A DNA stretch of 64,000 nucleotides from Roseiarcus sp963709655. GTDB taxonomy: Bacteria > Pseudomonadota > Alphaproteobacteria > Rhizobiales > Beijerinckiaceae. The notes under the pieces are model-generated. The model was not told the origin of the DNA and made no database searches. It was given only the letters and a program-made list of their open reading frames with translations. The stretch lies in contig CAVPXF010000015.1 in NCBI GenBank assembly GCA_963709655.1, forward strand, positions 1-64,000, read 5' to 3'. Positions 45,747 to 54,603 of this stretch are shown in pieces; position 1 is the stretch's first letter, and each line of letters begins with the position of its first letter. Position numbers and translations under genes: made by a program.

Positions 45747-45996
45747 ACCGGATGCCGACGCGCCGCTGACCGACGAGGAATTCGACCGGGGATATGGGGC
45801 CATGCTGGCGCGCCGGGCGCGCGCGGCCGCCGGCTTGTCGCAGGCCGCCTTCGCCGCGCAATACGGCATTCCGGCCGCGTCGTTGCGCGATTGGGAGCAG
45901 GGCCGCCGGGCGCCGGACGCCGCGACGCAGAGCTACCTGCGGGTCATCGCTCGCATGCCGGAAGCCATCGCCAAGGCGCTGCACGACGCGGCTTGA
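45706..45996 (+). CDS. HTH antitoxin of the BrnT-type module
   Basis: The 96-residue protein has an acidic start (RPRGEPDADAPLTDEEFDRG) and an XRE-like helix-turn-helix (ARAAAGLSQAAFAAQYGIPAASLRDWEQGRRAPDAATQSYLRVI). Such HTH antitoxins often follow brnT. It appears intact although its toxin is truncated, so it is now an orphan antitoxin. Confidence 0.85.
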   Translation: MTAKRDDIMRPRGEPDADAPLTDEEFDRGYGAMLARRARAAAGLSQAAFAAQYGIPAASLRDWEQGRRAPDAATQSYLRVIARMPEAIAKALHDAA

Positions 45997-46111
45997 GCCT
46001 TGGACGCCCGATCATTTGAGGCGATCTTGGTCGCGCCGGCGCCCCGCATGCGGCCTCCGACAGGCGCCCACAGGCTCAGAGCGCAGGCGTCGCCGGCCGA
46101 ACCAGCGCCTT

Positions 46112-46798
46112 CTATTTCGCAACGCCCGGCAGCACGTTGAGATCCGGCGGCCGGCCGCAGATCGTCACGACGGCGTCCTCGACGATCGGCTCGATCGCCG
46201 CTCGGGGCGTGCGGGCGCGAGCGCGGATGGAAAGCGTGTGGGTGGTCGCCGTGGCCATGCGGGCGAGGCGTTGCGGATCGGCGTCAGCCGGAAGTTCGCC
46301 GAGTTCGCGCGCATTGGTGAACAGTCGCTCGAAGGCGCGGTCGCTGTTGTCGATCGCCTCGCCGACCATCGACCGGATCTCCGGGTCGGCGATCGCGTCG
46401 GAAGACGCGCTGAGCACGGTGAAACATCCGCGCGGGCCCGTTTCGCCGCTGAGATAGAGATCGAGCGCGGCGAGAAAAATGCGGCGGAGCTTTTCCGCGA
46501 GCGGCGCCCTTTCAGCTAAGAGCGGGACGAACGTCTCCCGCACATGCTCGCGATAGCGGCGATAGGCCTGGACGTAGAGCGCGCGCTTGTCGCCGAAGGC
46601 GCCGTAGAGGCTCGGTCGGTTGAGGCCGGTCGCTGCGCTGAGCTCGTCGAGAGACGTCGCAGCGAAGCCCTCTTTCCAGAAGACGTCCATCGCCTGGGCA
46701 AGAACCGCATCGGGTTCGAAAGCGCGGGGACGGCCACGCCGACGCTGCGGCTCGGGCCGAACTGCGGCGACTTGCGGGGGCGCTGATTTTTGTACCAT
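46112..46798 (-). CDS. TetR family transcriptional regulator
   Basis: The 228-residue regulator has a basic N-terminus (PQRRRGRPRAFEPDAVLAQA) and a TetR HTH (MDVFWKEGFAATSLDELSAATGLNRPSLYGAFGDKRALY). The C-terminal domain contains PRGCFTVLSASSDAIADPE (PF16925-like). It is divergent from the GST at 46867 and most likely represses it. Confidence 0.92.
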   Translation of the reverse strand: MVQKSAPPQVAAVRPEPQRRRGRPRAFEPDAVLAQAMDVFWKEGFAATSLDELSAATGLNRPSLYGAFGDKRALYVQAYRRYREHVRETFVPLLAERAPLAEKLRRIFLAALDLYLSGETGPRGCFTVLSASSDAIADPEIRSMVGEAIDNSDRAFERLFTNARELGELPADADPQRLARMATATTHTLSIRARARTPRAAIEPIVEDAVVTICGRPPDLNVLPGVAK

Positions 46799-46813
46799 TT
46801 CGAATGAAAACCC

Positions 46814-46844
46814 TTGACGGCGAGTATTCTATGCGAAAGAGTAC
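46814..46844. promoter_or_regulatory. gst promoter with candidate TetR operator
   Basis: TTGACG (46814-46819) is a good -35 box for the GST gene. GTATTCT-N7-AGAGTAC (46824-46844), with one mismatched pair, lies over the expected -10 region. A repressor bound here would block RNA polymerase. Confidence 0.6.
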
Positions 46845-46866
46845 ATAAATAGCAAAGGAGGATCCC

Positions 46867-47514
46867 ATGGAGCTGTTCTTTTCCCCGCTCGCCTGCTCGA
46901 TGTCGGGCCGAATTGCGCTCGCCGAGGCCGGCGCGGAGGTCACATTGATCGAGGTCGATCCGCTGACGAAGCGCCTCATCGCCAGCGGCGAAGACTATCG
47001 CGCCGTCAACCCGCTCGGCTACGTGCCGGCGCTGCGGCTCGACGACGGAACCGTCCTGACCGAGAACGCCGCCATCCTGAACTACATCGCCGACGCGTAC
47101 CCTTCGGCGGCCCTCGCGCCGCCCGAGTCCGACCCCGTGGGGCGGGCGAAGCTTCGCCAATGGCTGAGCTTTGTCGGCACGGAACTGCACAAGGGCCTGA
47201 TGATTCCGCTGCTCGGCCGCGACACGCCGCCAGAGGTCAAAGCCTGGGCGCTCGCCAAATACGGCTCACGCCTCGCCTATCTCGACGACAGGCTCGCGGG
47301 CCGGGAGTTTCTTCTCGACCGCTTCAGCGTCGCCGACGCCTATCTCGCGACCGTGCTGAACTGGACCCAGGCGACGCCGGAAATCGACCTCGCGTCGTAT
47401 CCGAACGTGAGAGCCTATCTCGAGCGGTTGCGCGCGCGCCCAAGCGTCGCCGCCGCGCTGGCCGAGGAGGTTCCCCTGTTCCGGGCCGAGATGGCGAGGA
47501 GGAAGGCGGCGTAG
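46867..47514 (+). CDS. Glutathione S-transferase
   Basis: The 215-residue protein has the GST thioredoxin half (MELFFSPLACSMSGRIALAEAG, NPLGYVPALRLDDG, VLTENAAILNYIADAYP) and helical half (LLDRFSVADAYLATVLNW). The SPxACS start is characteristic of the beta class (Cys10 as the glutathione ligand). AAAGGAGG precedes the ATG. A 48-base copy of its 3' end lies at 43887-43934. Confidence 0.94.
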   Translation: MELFFSPLACSMSGRIALAEAGAEVTLIEVDPLTKRLIASGEDYRAVNPLGYVPALRLDDGTVLTENAAILNYIADAYPSAALAPPESDPVGRAKLRQWLSFVGTELHKGLMIPLLGRDTPPEVKAWALAKYGSRLAYLDDRLAGREFLLDRFSVADAYLATVLNWTQATPEIDLASYPNVRAYLERLRARPSVAAALAEEVPLFRAEMARRKAA

Positions 47515-47527
47515 AACGGAGGCCGGA

Positions 47528-47926
47528 TCAACTCCAATCCTCGCAGCGCAAGCCGTCGACGCGATCGAACTCGCCTCGGTTGCCGGTCACAACGATAAGG
47601 CCACGGCTTCGGGCGTGGCCGGCGATCAGGACGTCATAACCGCCGATTGAGCGTCCCTGTCGCTCGAGCGATGCCCGAATATCCGCCGCGTGATCGGCCG
47701 CCGCGGCGTCGAACGGCAGGACTTCAAACCTCGCCGCGAAGTTCTCGATCTCCCGACGATTGTGCTCTGGGCGCGCCGACTTCGCGGCTCCATGCAGCAA
47801 TTCAGTCAGCACAATGGTCGAGATCGCCAGCCCGTCCGCGTCACGGTTGAAACGATCCCGCAGGGACGGCGACCGGTCTCTCAAGACCCGGATGCATAGG
47901 TTCGTGTCGAGCAGGAAACGCAGCAT
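47528..47926 (-). CDS. vapC: VapC-type PIN-domain ribonuclease toxin
   Basis: The 132-residue toxin has FLLDTNLCIRVLRD (Asp about 6), ISTIVLTELLHGA (Glu about 42), SIGGYDVLIAGHARSRGLIVVTGNRGEF (Asp about 99 and TxNxxEF). This is the VapC/FitB form acting on tRNA-fMet in several bacteria. Its ATG overlaps the vapB stop by one base (TGATG). It is convergent with the GST gene, with 13 bases between. Confidence 0.94.
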   Translation of the reverse strand: MLRFLLDTNLCIRVLRDRSPSLRDRFNRDADGLAISTIVLTELLHGAAKSARPEHNRREIENFAARFEVLPFDAAAADHAADIRASLERQGRSIGGYDVLIAGHARSRGLIVVTGNRGEFDRVDGLRCEDWS

Positions 47927-48147
47927 CAGAGCGGATCGCGCTCCTGGGCTCGTGGCTGCTCGCGCAGAGGCAGATCAATCCCCGGCGCGTCGAAGAAGTC
48001 GTCCCACATCGAATTGGCGGGGACGATCACGCGGCGCACGCCTTCGCGAAGGATCGTCACATCGCGGACACTCTCCGGGAATGCGACGTCCTTCGGCAGG
48101 CGAACGGCCTGGGAGCGGTTGGATCGAAAAAGCCTTGTGCGAGCCAT
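47926..48147 (-). CDS. vapB: VapB-type AbrB-fold antitoxin
   Basis: The 73-residue antitoxin begins MARTRLFRSNRSQAVRLPKDVAFPESVRDVTILREG, the swapped-hairpin AbrB DNA-binding form with RSQAVRLPKD. It ends in a flexible tail (FDAPGIDLPLREQPRAQERD) that would occupy the VapC active site. It probably represses the pair via the inverted repeat at 48188-48208. Confidence 0.93.
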   Translation of the reverse strand: MARTRLFRSNRSQAVRLPKDVAFPESVRDVTILREGVRRVIVPANSMWDDFFDAPGIDLPLREQPRAQERDPL

Positions 48148-48501
48148 GGGCGCGCTCCAATTCAGCTCAACTTTGACGAGGGCGAGAGGATATGTCAATG
48201 GGATATCCAAATCGAGAGGAATGACAATGGCGGGCGTTCCCCGCCGCAACGGCCTCGGCCCCACCGTCGTCGCCTTCCAGGCCGTCGCACGAAGCCTGGC
48301 GATCACGCGGTGTTCCTTTGAACTCTCCCTTGATGGATTGCCGGCAACGCCATAGGCGCCGACCGGCGCTTCTCCCGCGGCGCAGATGCGCTACCCGCTG
48401 CGCGGCCGGCGTGTCATAAGGAGCGGCCGCCCCGTCCTCTCGCGCCGATCGTTCGGCGCCTCGTCGGGCGCGCGGGTCGAGCGAGGGCCGTTGGCGGGGA
48501 C
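48148..48501. promoter_or_regulatory. vapBC upstream region; inverted repeat at 48188-48208
   Basis: GGATAT-N9-ATATCC lies about 40 bases before vapB and is the only AT-rich spot here, so it is a good operator candidate. The rest of the stretch holds no gene I can support. Confidence 0.55.
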
Positions 48502-48693
48502 ATGTCGGGATCGGGCGAATTCACGACCTGGGTCGCATTGGCCGCCGCCGCCGTCGCGGCGGGGCTCTGCTGGCTATTCTCGTCGTCGCCGTGGATCCTG
48601 ATCCCGGCGGCGCTCGCAGGCGCCGCGCTCGGCTATTGGGCCGAACGCGCCGGCCGGCGTTGGCTCGGCCAGCGTTTCTCGGAAGGCCCCTAG
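48502..48693 (+). CDS. Small two-helix membrane protein
   Basis: The 63-residue protein has two short hydrophobic segments (WVALAAAAVAAGLCWLF and WILIPAALAGAALGYWAE) and a basic tail. GGCGGGGA lies upstream of the ATG. The hydrophobic layout is protein-like, but no family is recognised. Confidence 0.45.
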   Translation: MSGSGEFTTWVALAAAAVAAGLCWLFSSSPWILIPAALAGAALGYWAERAGRRWLGQRFSEGP

Positions 48694-48768
48694 CCCCTCT
48701 CCCCGGAGCGCGTCTGAAAGGACGCCCGTCTTTCGACGGGCTCTGCCGTGAGGGTTCGCCGCGATTGC

Positions 48769-51723
48769 CTACTCCGCCGCGCTCTGCCGCGCCTTCGCCC
48801 CCTTCCGCGCCAGCACCGGCTTAAGGTACTGGCCGGTGTAGCTGCGCGGATTGCGGGCGATCTGCTCGGGCGTGCCCTGCGCCACCACCTCGCCGCCCCC
48901 GTCGCCGCCCTCGGGCCCCATGTCGATGATCCAGTCAGCGGTCTTCACGACCTCCAGATTGTGCTCGATGACGATCATGGTGTTGCCTTGGTCGACCAGC
49001 TCGTGCAGCACGTCGAGCAGTTGCGCCACGTCGTGGAAGTGCAGGCCCGTCGTGGGCTCGTCGAGGATGTAAAGCGTGCGGCCGGTCGAGCGGCGCGCCA
49101 GCTCCTTGGCGAGCTTCACCCTCTGCGCTTCGCCCCCCGACAGCGTGGTCGCCTGCTGGCCGACCTTGACGTAAGCAAGGCCCACGCGCTTCAAGGTCTC
49201 CATCTTGTCGCGAATGGAGGGCACCGCCTTGAACAGGTCCGCCGCCTCCTCGACCGTCATGTCGAGCACGTCGGCGATCGACTTGTCGCGGTAGCGCACC
49301 TCCAGCGTCTCGCGGTCGTAGCGCTTGCCCTTGCACACGTCGCAGGTAACGTAGACGTCGGGCAGAAAGTGCATCTCGATCTTGATCACGCCGTCGCCCT
49401 GGCAGGCCTCGCATCGCCCGCCCTTGACGTTGAACGAGAAGCGCCCCGGCAGATAGCCGCGCGCCTTGGCCTCCGGAAGGCCGGCGAACCAGTCGCGGAT
49501 AGGGGTGAATGCCCCCGTGTAGGTGGCGGGGTTCGAGCGTGGCGTGCGGCCGATCGGCGACTGGTCGATATCGATCACCTTGTCGATCGCCTCGAGCCCC
49601 TCGATCCGCTCGTGCGGCGCAGGCGGGTCGCTGGCCCCGTTCAGATGGCGCGCCGCGGCCTTGTAGAGCGTATCGATGACCAGCGTCGACTTGCCGCCGC
49701 CCGAGACGCCGGTCACGCAGGTGAAGAGCCCAAGCGGCGCCTCGACCGTGACGTTTTTGAGGTTGTTGCCGCGCGCCCCGACGATTTTCAGCGCCTTGCC
49801 CGGCGCCGGGGCGCGGCGCTTGGCCGGGATCGTCACCGTCCGCTCGCCCGACAGATAGTGGCCGGTCAGCGAATTGGGGTTGGCGGCGACGTCTTGCGGC
49901 GTCCCCTTGGCGACGATCTCTCCGCCATGCACGCCCGCGCCCGGGCCGACGTCGACCACGTAATCGGCGGCCCAGATCGCGTCCTCGTCGTGCTCGACCA
50001 CGATCACCGTGTTGCCGAGATTCCTGAGCCTTCGCAGGGTGTCGAGCAGCCGCGCATTGTCGCGCTGGTGCAGGCCGATCGACGGCTCGTCCAGCACATA
50101 GAGGACGCCGGTGAGGCCGGACCCGATCTGCGAGGCGAGGCGGATGCGCTGGCTTTCGCCGCCCGACAGCGTGCCGGACGAGCGCGCCAGCGTCAGATAG
50201 TCGAGCCCGACGTCGCGCAGGAAGACGAGGCGGTCGACGATCTCCTTCAGGATGCGATGGGCGATCTCGTTGCGCTTGGCGTCGAGCTTTTGCGGCAGCC
50301 CTTCGGCCCAGCCGACCGCCGCCTTGACCGAGAGCAGGCTCACTTCGCCGATGTGCTGGCCGTCGATCTTGACCGCCAGCGCCTCGGGCTTGAGGCGGAA
50401 GCCGTGACAGGCCTCGCACGGCGTCGCGCTCATGTAGCGCTGGATCTCTTCGCGCGACCACTCGCTCTCCGTCTCCTTGTAGCGCCGGTCGAGGTTGGAG
50501 ACGACGCCCTCGAACGGCTTTCTCACCTCGTACGCGCGCAGGCCGTCGTCGTAGGCGAAGCGGATCTCCTCGGCCCCCGAGCCGTAGAGGATGGCGTGGC
50601 GCGCCGCTTCGGGCAGCTCGCTCCAGGGCCGATCGAGCCGGAACTTGTAGTGTTTGCCGAGCGCGTCGAGGGTCTGAAGGTAATAGGGCGAGCTCGACTT
50701 CGCCCAGGGGGCGATCGCGCCGCGCTTCAGCGTCAGCTTCGGGTCCGGGACGACCAGCGACGGATCGACGCGCAGCTCCGAGCCAAGCCCGCCGCAGACC
50801 GGGCAGGCGCCGTGCGGGTTGTTGAAGGAGAACAATCGCGGCTCGATCTCGGCGATGGTGAAGCCTGAGACCGGACAGGCGAACTTCGAGGAGAAGAGGA
50901 TGCGCTTCGGCTCGCTCTCGCCTTCGGCCTTGTCGGCGAATTCGATCACCGCCAGTCCGTCCGCCAACTCCAGCGCCGTCTCGAAACTCTCGGCGAGCCG
51001 CGCCGCCATGTCGGGGCGCACGACAATGCGGTCGACCACCACCTCGACGTCGTGCTTGAGCTTCTTGTCGAGCGCCGGCGCGTCGGCGATCTCGTAAAAC
51101 TGGCCGTCGATCTTGAGGCGCTGGAAGCCGCGCTTCATCCACTCCGCGATCTCCTTGCGGTATTCGCCCTTGCGGCCGCGCACGACCGGGGCCAGCAGAT
51201 AGAGCCGCGTGCGCTCCGGCAGGGCGAGCACGCGGTCGACCATCTGGCTCACCGTCTGGCTCTCGATCGGCAGGCCGGTCGCCGGCGAATAGGGGATGCC
51301 GACCCGCGCCCAGAGCAGGCGCATGTAATCGTGGATCTCGGTCACGGTGCCGACGGTCGAGCGCGGGTTCTTCGAGGTCGTCTTCTGCTCGATGGCGATG
51401 GCGGGCGACAGGCCGTCGATCTGGTCGACGTCCGGCTTCTGCATCATCTCGAGGAACTGGCGGGCGTAGGCCGAGAGCGACTCGACATAGCGCCGCTGGC
51501 CTTCGGCGTAGATCGTGTCGAAGGCCAGCGACGACTTGCCCGAGCCGGAGAGGCCGGTGAACACCACCAGCCTGTCGCGCGGGATGGCCAGATCGACGTT
51601 CTTCAGGTTGTGCTCGCGCGCGCCGCGCACGACGATCGCCCGGCCGCCGAACAGGGGCTCGACCGCGGCGCCGTCGCGCGCGGGCGTTGTCGGAAAACTG
51701 CGCTTGTCGTCGGCGCGGGCCAT
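48769..51723 (-). CDS. uvrA: Excinuclease ABC subunit A
   Basis: The 984-residue DNA-damage sensor has two ABC ATPase modules: Walker A GLSGSGKSSLAFDTI (about 55-69) and GVSGGGKSTLVIDTL, signatures LSGGESQRIRLA and LSGGEAQRVKLA. Zinc-finger cysteines lie in CPVCGG, CEACHG and CEACQG...CDVCKG. It starts nucleotide excision repair with UvrB. It is full length and intact. A LexA box 68 bases upstream indicates SOS induction; ssb is divergent. Confidence 0.98.
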   Translation of the reverse strand: MARADDKRSFPTTPARDGAAVEPLFGGRAIVVRGAREHNLKNVDLAIPRDRLVVFTGLSGSGKSSLAFDTIYAEGQRRYVESLSAYARQFLEMMQKPDVDQIDGLSPAIAIEQKTTSKNPRSTVGTVTEIHDYMRLLWARVGIPYSPATGLPIESQTVSQMVDRVLALPERTRLYLLAPVVRGRKGEYRKEIAEWMKRGFQRLKIDGQFYEIADAPALDKKLKHDVEVVVDRIVVRPDMAARLAESFETALELADGLAVIEFADKAEGESEPKRILFSSKFACPVSGFTIAEIEPRLFSFNNPHGACPVCGGLGSELRVDPSLVVPDPKLTLKRGAIAPWAKSSSPYYLQTLDALGKHYKFRLDRPWSELPEAARHAILYGSGAEEIRFAYDDGLRAYEVRKPFEGVVSNLDRRYKETESEWSREEIQRYMSATPCEACHGFRLKPEALAVKIDGQHIGEVSLLSVKAAVGWAEGLPQKLDAKRNEIAHRILKEIVDRLVFLRDVGLDYLTLARSSGTLSGGESQRIRLASQIGSGLTGVLYVLDEPSIGLHQRDNARLLDTLRRLRNLGNTVIVVEHDEDAIWAADYVVDVGPGAGVHGGEIVAKGTPQDVAANPNSLTGHYLSGERTVTIPAKRRAPAPGKALKIVGARGNNLKNVTVEAPLGLFTCVTGVSGGGKSTLVIDTLYKAAARHLNGASDPPAPHERIEGLEAIDKVIDIDQSPIGRTPRSNPATYTGAFTPIRDWFAGLPEAKARGYLPGRFSFNVKGGRCEACQGDGVIKIEMHFLPDVYVTCDVCKGKRYDRETLEVRYRDKSIADVLDMTVEEAADLFKAVPSIRDKMETLKRVGLAYVKVGQQATTLSGGEAQRVKLAKELARRSTGRTLYILDEPTTGLHFHDVAQLLDVLHELVDQGNTMIVIEHNLEVVKTADWIIDMGPEGGDGGGEVVAQGTPEQIARNPRSYTGQYLKPVLARKGAKARQSAAE

Positions 51724-51790
51724 GGATCCTCGATCGAAACTTTGCCATCCTGCAGGGAATCGCGCTTGCGCGGCCCCTGGGCCGATGCTA

Positions 51791-51805
51791 GAACAAAAAC
51801 GGAAC
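51791..51805. promoter_or_regulatory. Alphaproteobacterial LexA (SOS) box GAAC-N7-GAAC
   Basis: GAAC-AAAAACG-GAAC on the plus strand reads GTTC-N7-GTTC on the minus strand, the alphaproteobacterial LexA site. It is 68-82 bases upstream of uvrA, within the divergent uvrA-ssb region. Confidence 0.88.
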
Positions 51806-51985
51806 GCAGGGAAGGCGCGCCTGACCCCGCGAGGCGACTAATGTAGGCGCAGAGGCGCGGGTTCCCAAGCGGCGGCCGCGACCGTTTGTGGACAAGTGGC
51901 GCGGCGGGACGTTTCCGCGCGTCGCGCCCGGCGCGTTGGGCTATTTGTAGCCGCGCTCGGCGCGCCGCCAGGGGCGGCTGTAGCC

Positions 51986-52021
51986 GCGGTCGCTGACCGC
52001 GGCGGCGCGGTCAGCGACCGC
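51986..52021. repeat. Perfect 15-bp inverted repeat in the ssb leader
   Basis: GCGGTCGCTGACCGC and its exact reverse complement are separated by GGCGGC. An outer TTGTAG (51946 region) and CTACAA (52024-52029) extend the symmetry. The related motif TGTAGCCGCG-TCG is directly repeated nearby. It lies 66 bases before the ssb ATG and could fold in the transcript. Confidence 0.8.
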
Positions 52022-52087
52022 GCCTACAAGGGCGGCGGGCGAGGTCGGCGACCCCGCCCTAAAGACACAAGCGTTAAGGAGGTCCCC

Positions 52088-52594
52088 ATGGCGGGCAGCG
52101 TCAACAAAGTGATCCTGATCGGCAACCTCGGCGCCGACCCGGAAGTGCGGCGGCTCAATTCGGGCGACCAGGTGGTGAACATGCGCGTCGCCACGACCGA
52201 GACCTGGCGCGACAAGCAGAGCGGCGAGCGCAAGGAGCGCACCGAGTGGCACAACGTCGTGATCTTCAACGACAATCTCGGCAAGATCGCGGAGCAGTAC
52301 TGCAAGAAGGGCACCAAGGTGTACCTCGAGGGCCAGTTGCAGACCCGCAAGTGGCAGGACCAGAGCGGCCAGGACAAGTACACGACCGAGGTGGTGCTGC
52401 AGCGCTTCCGCGGCGAACTGACGCTGCTCGACTCGCGCGGCGGCGGCGGGGATCGCGACAGCTTCCCCGACGACGGCGTCGCGCGCCCAAGCTTCGGTCG
52501 CCCTTCCGCCGGCGGAGGCGACCGCCGGCCGGCGATCCCCTCCGGCGGCGCAGGCGGTGGGGCCGGCCCGATCGACGACGACATCCCGTTTTAA
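52088..52594 (+). CDS. ssb: Single-stranded DNA-binding protein
   Basis: The 168-residue SSB has the OB-fold (MAGSVNKVILIGNLGADPEV, VVNMRVATTETWRDKQSGER, TEWHNVVIFNDNLGKIAEQY, KGTKVYLEGQLQTRKWQDQS). A Gly-rich linker and the acidic tip DDDIPF for partner binding follow. AAGGAGG precedes the ATG. Divergence from uvrA is typical in alphaproteobacteria. Confidence 0.98.
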   Translation: MAGSVNKVILIGNLGADPEVRRLNSGDQVVNMRVATTETWRDKQSGERKERTEWHNVVIFNDNLGKIAEQYCKKGTKVYLEGQLQTRKWQDQSGQDKYTTEVVLQRFRGELTLLDSRGGGGDRDSFPDDGVARPSFGRPSAGGGDRRPAIPSGGAGGGAGPIDDDIPF

Positions 52595-52717
52595 GACGCG
52601 GACTCCTTGCTGGACCGCTGGGCGGTTGGTTGTCCGGGTGAATTGAAGTAGTCGTGTCTTTCCGCGGGGCAGGAGCGCTGTCCGTTTCAGCGCTGCTTCT
52701 GCGAAGGACTGGCCAGA

Positions 52718-53857
52718 ATGGACACGTTTGTCACCGGTCCCGGCATTCATCCGGGCGACTGCCTCTGGTCCCGAAATCTAGGCCCGCATCAATGGGCGTT
52801 CGATTGCCCGGAAAGCCGTTATTTTACGATCGCGATCCTCGGCGACGGCGACGGCGCTGAAACCGATCGAACTCTCCAGCGGTTCGGCGCCTGTCGGCGT
52901 CTGGTCGACAGCGGCAAAGCCTATATGTTCGCCGCGGTCCCCGACCCCCGCTCGAACAGCGAATTGGAACAGCGGTTTCCCTGGATTCGCTTTCTCTGGG
53001 AAGCCGACGGTCTGGCGCGCGCTTGCGGGGCGGGGCCGCAAGGCCTGTGGTTGATCGCCGACCCGATGCAGACGATCATAAAGGTGGGCGCCCTGGCGGA
53101 CAGCGACCAAGCGTTTCGCCGCCTGGAAGGGCTGCCGGCGCTCAAGACGGCTTCTGGCGGCTCGGCGCCCGCCCCGATCCTCATTCTTCCCGATGTCCTG
53201 GAGGGCGCGTTGTGTAACGCCCTGATTGAGGCATTCGATCGCGAGGGCGGAGCCAGCACCGGCTTCATGCAGGATGTGGGACGCACATCCGTCCAGCGTC
53301 TCGACGCCGAATGGAAACACAGGCGGGACGTCATGCTGTCGGATCCCGCGCTGATTGCAGCCGTGCGGCAACGGATCGGTCGCAGGGTCTGCCCGGCAAT
53401 CAAGAAGGCGTTCCAGTTTGTCGCCACGAGAACCGAGCGAGATCTGGTCGCGCGTTACGACGCCGAGTCCGGCGGACACTTTGGCCAGCATCGAGACGAC
53501 ACAGGAAATCTGGTTGCGCACCGCAGGTTCGCTGTATCCATTCCGCTGAACGACGAGTTTGACGGGGGTGGGATCACCTTCCCGGAGTTCGGTCCCAGAT
53601 CATTCCAAGCGGCGGCGGGATCCGCGATCGTGTTTTCGTGTTCGCTTCTGCACAAGGTTGATCCCGTCACGCGGGGAACCCGGTACGTGTTTCTGACCTT
53701 CCTGTTCGACGAAGAAGCCGAGCGCCTGCGCGCCGACAATTTCCGGGCGGCCGGCGCGATCGGGGCGCCGCAGGACATGGCGTCCGCCAAACAGCGCGTC
53801 TCCGCGAGCTTCGGCTACGGCGCCGGACTTTTTTCTTCCCACTCGAACGAACGCTGA
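52718..53857 (+). CDS. Redoxin-like domain fused to 2OG-Fe(II) oxygenase
   Basis: The 379-residue protein has an N-terminal segment (1-140) with the strand-helix pattern of peroxiredoxin/thioredoxin folds (PGDCLWSRNL, YFTIAILGDGDG, QGLWLIADPMQTIIKVG). No CxxC or peroxidatic PxxxTxxC is seen, so it may not be redox-active. The C-terminal half is a prolyl-4-hydroxylase-like 2OG-Fe(II) oxygenase: GQHRDD (HxD ligands, about 261-263), SIPLNDEFDGGGITFPEFG, SLLHKVDPVTRGTRYVFLTF (His and the 2OG Arg). The substrate is unknown. Confidence 0.85.
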   Translation: MDTFVTGPGIHPGDCLWSRNLGPHQWAFDCPESRYFTIAILGDGDGAETDRTLQRFGACRRLVDSGKAYMFAAVPDPRSNSELEQRFPWIRFLWEADGLARACGAGPQGLWLIADPMQTIIKVGALADSDQAFRRLEGLPALKTASGGSAPAPILILPDVLEGALCNALIEAFDREGGASTGFMQDVGRTSVQRLDAEWKHRRDVMLSDPALIAAVRQRIGRRVCPAIKKAFQFVATRTERDLVARYDAESGGHFGQHRDDTGNLVAHRRFAVSIPLNDEFDGGGITFPEFGPRSFQAAAGSAIVFSCSLLHKVDPVTRGTRYVFLTFLFDEEAERLRADNFRAAGAIGAPQDMASAKQRVSASFGYGAGLFSSHSNER

Positions 53858-53979
53858 TGGACCGGCGCCTAGCGTTTGGGCGGGGCCGCGGCTATCGACC
53901 TTAGCCGCAGCGCTCCCGATTGAGGTCCAGCGCGACACTCCTTACATATTGAGCACGAAGAATCGAACGGTGGAACTCC

Positions 53980-54459
53980 ATGCCCATTTCTTCCGATATT
54001 CTGCTGACCACCATCGACGGCAAGGCCGAAACGCTCGGCGCTTTCGACGGCGAGGCGCTGCTGATCGTCAATGTCGCCAGCAAATGCGCCTTCACCCCGC
54101 AGTACGAGGCGCTCGAGGCGCTCCACCAGCGGTTCCGCAACCGAGGTTTCGCCGTGCTCGGCTTTCCCTGCGACCAGTTCGGCCATCAGGAGCCGGGCGA
54201 CGAACACGAGATCGCCAGCTTCTGCAAGCTGACCTACGACGTGAGCTTCCCGATGTTCGCCAAGATCGAGGTCAACGGCGAGGGTGCGCATCCGTTGTAC
54301 CGCGCGCTGAAAAGCCAAGCGCCGGGCCTCCTCGGGACCGAAGCGATCAAGTGGAACTTCACTAAGTTCCTGCTCGACCGAAACCACACCGTCGTGCGCC
54401 GCTACGCCCCGACCGACAAGCCCGAAAAAATGGGCCTCGACATCGAGGCGGCGCTGTAG
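53980..54459 (+). CDS. Glutathione peroxidase family protein
   Basis: The 159-residue enzyme has the GPx motifs NVASKCAFTPQYEALEALH (catalytic Cys36), GFPCDQFGHQEPG and KWNFTKFLLDR (Trp/Asn of the tetrad). The second Cys in GFPC and one in FCKLTYDV suggest a thioredoxin-dependent, atypical 2-Cys type. It reduces lipid or hydrogen peroxides. Convergence or operon structure is not evident; it follows the oxygenase gene by 122 bases. Confidence 0.95.
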   Translation: MPISSDILLTTIDGKAETLGAFDGEALLIVNVASKCAFTPQYEALEALHQRFRNRGFAVLGFPCDQFGHQEPGDEHEIASFCKLTYDVSFPMFAKIEVNGEGAHPLYRALKSQAPGLLGTEAIKWNFTKFLLDRNHTVVRRYAPTDKPEKMGLDIEAAL

Positions 54460-54603
54460 AGGATTGCGCGCAGCGGCGGCGAAAAGAGATCCGAATTTCG
54501 GCGCCAGGCGCCCGGATGGCGAGTTGCGCATCGTGGCGTGTGGCGCGAAAGTCGATGGCCTAGGGCTACGCGATCAACGCGGCGGGCCAGAAGGAGGGTC
54601 GCC

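Noticed and set aside
48748..50868. 706-codon plus-strand frame opposite uvrA
   Set aside because: It is the antisense shadow of uvrA with no recognisable domain.
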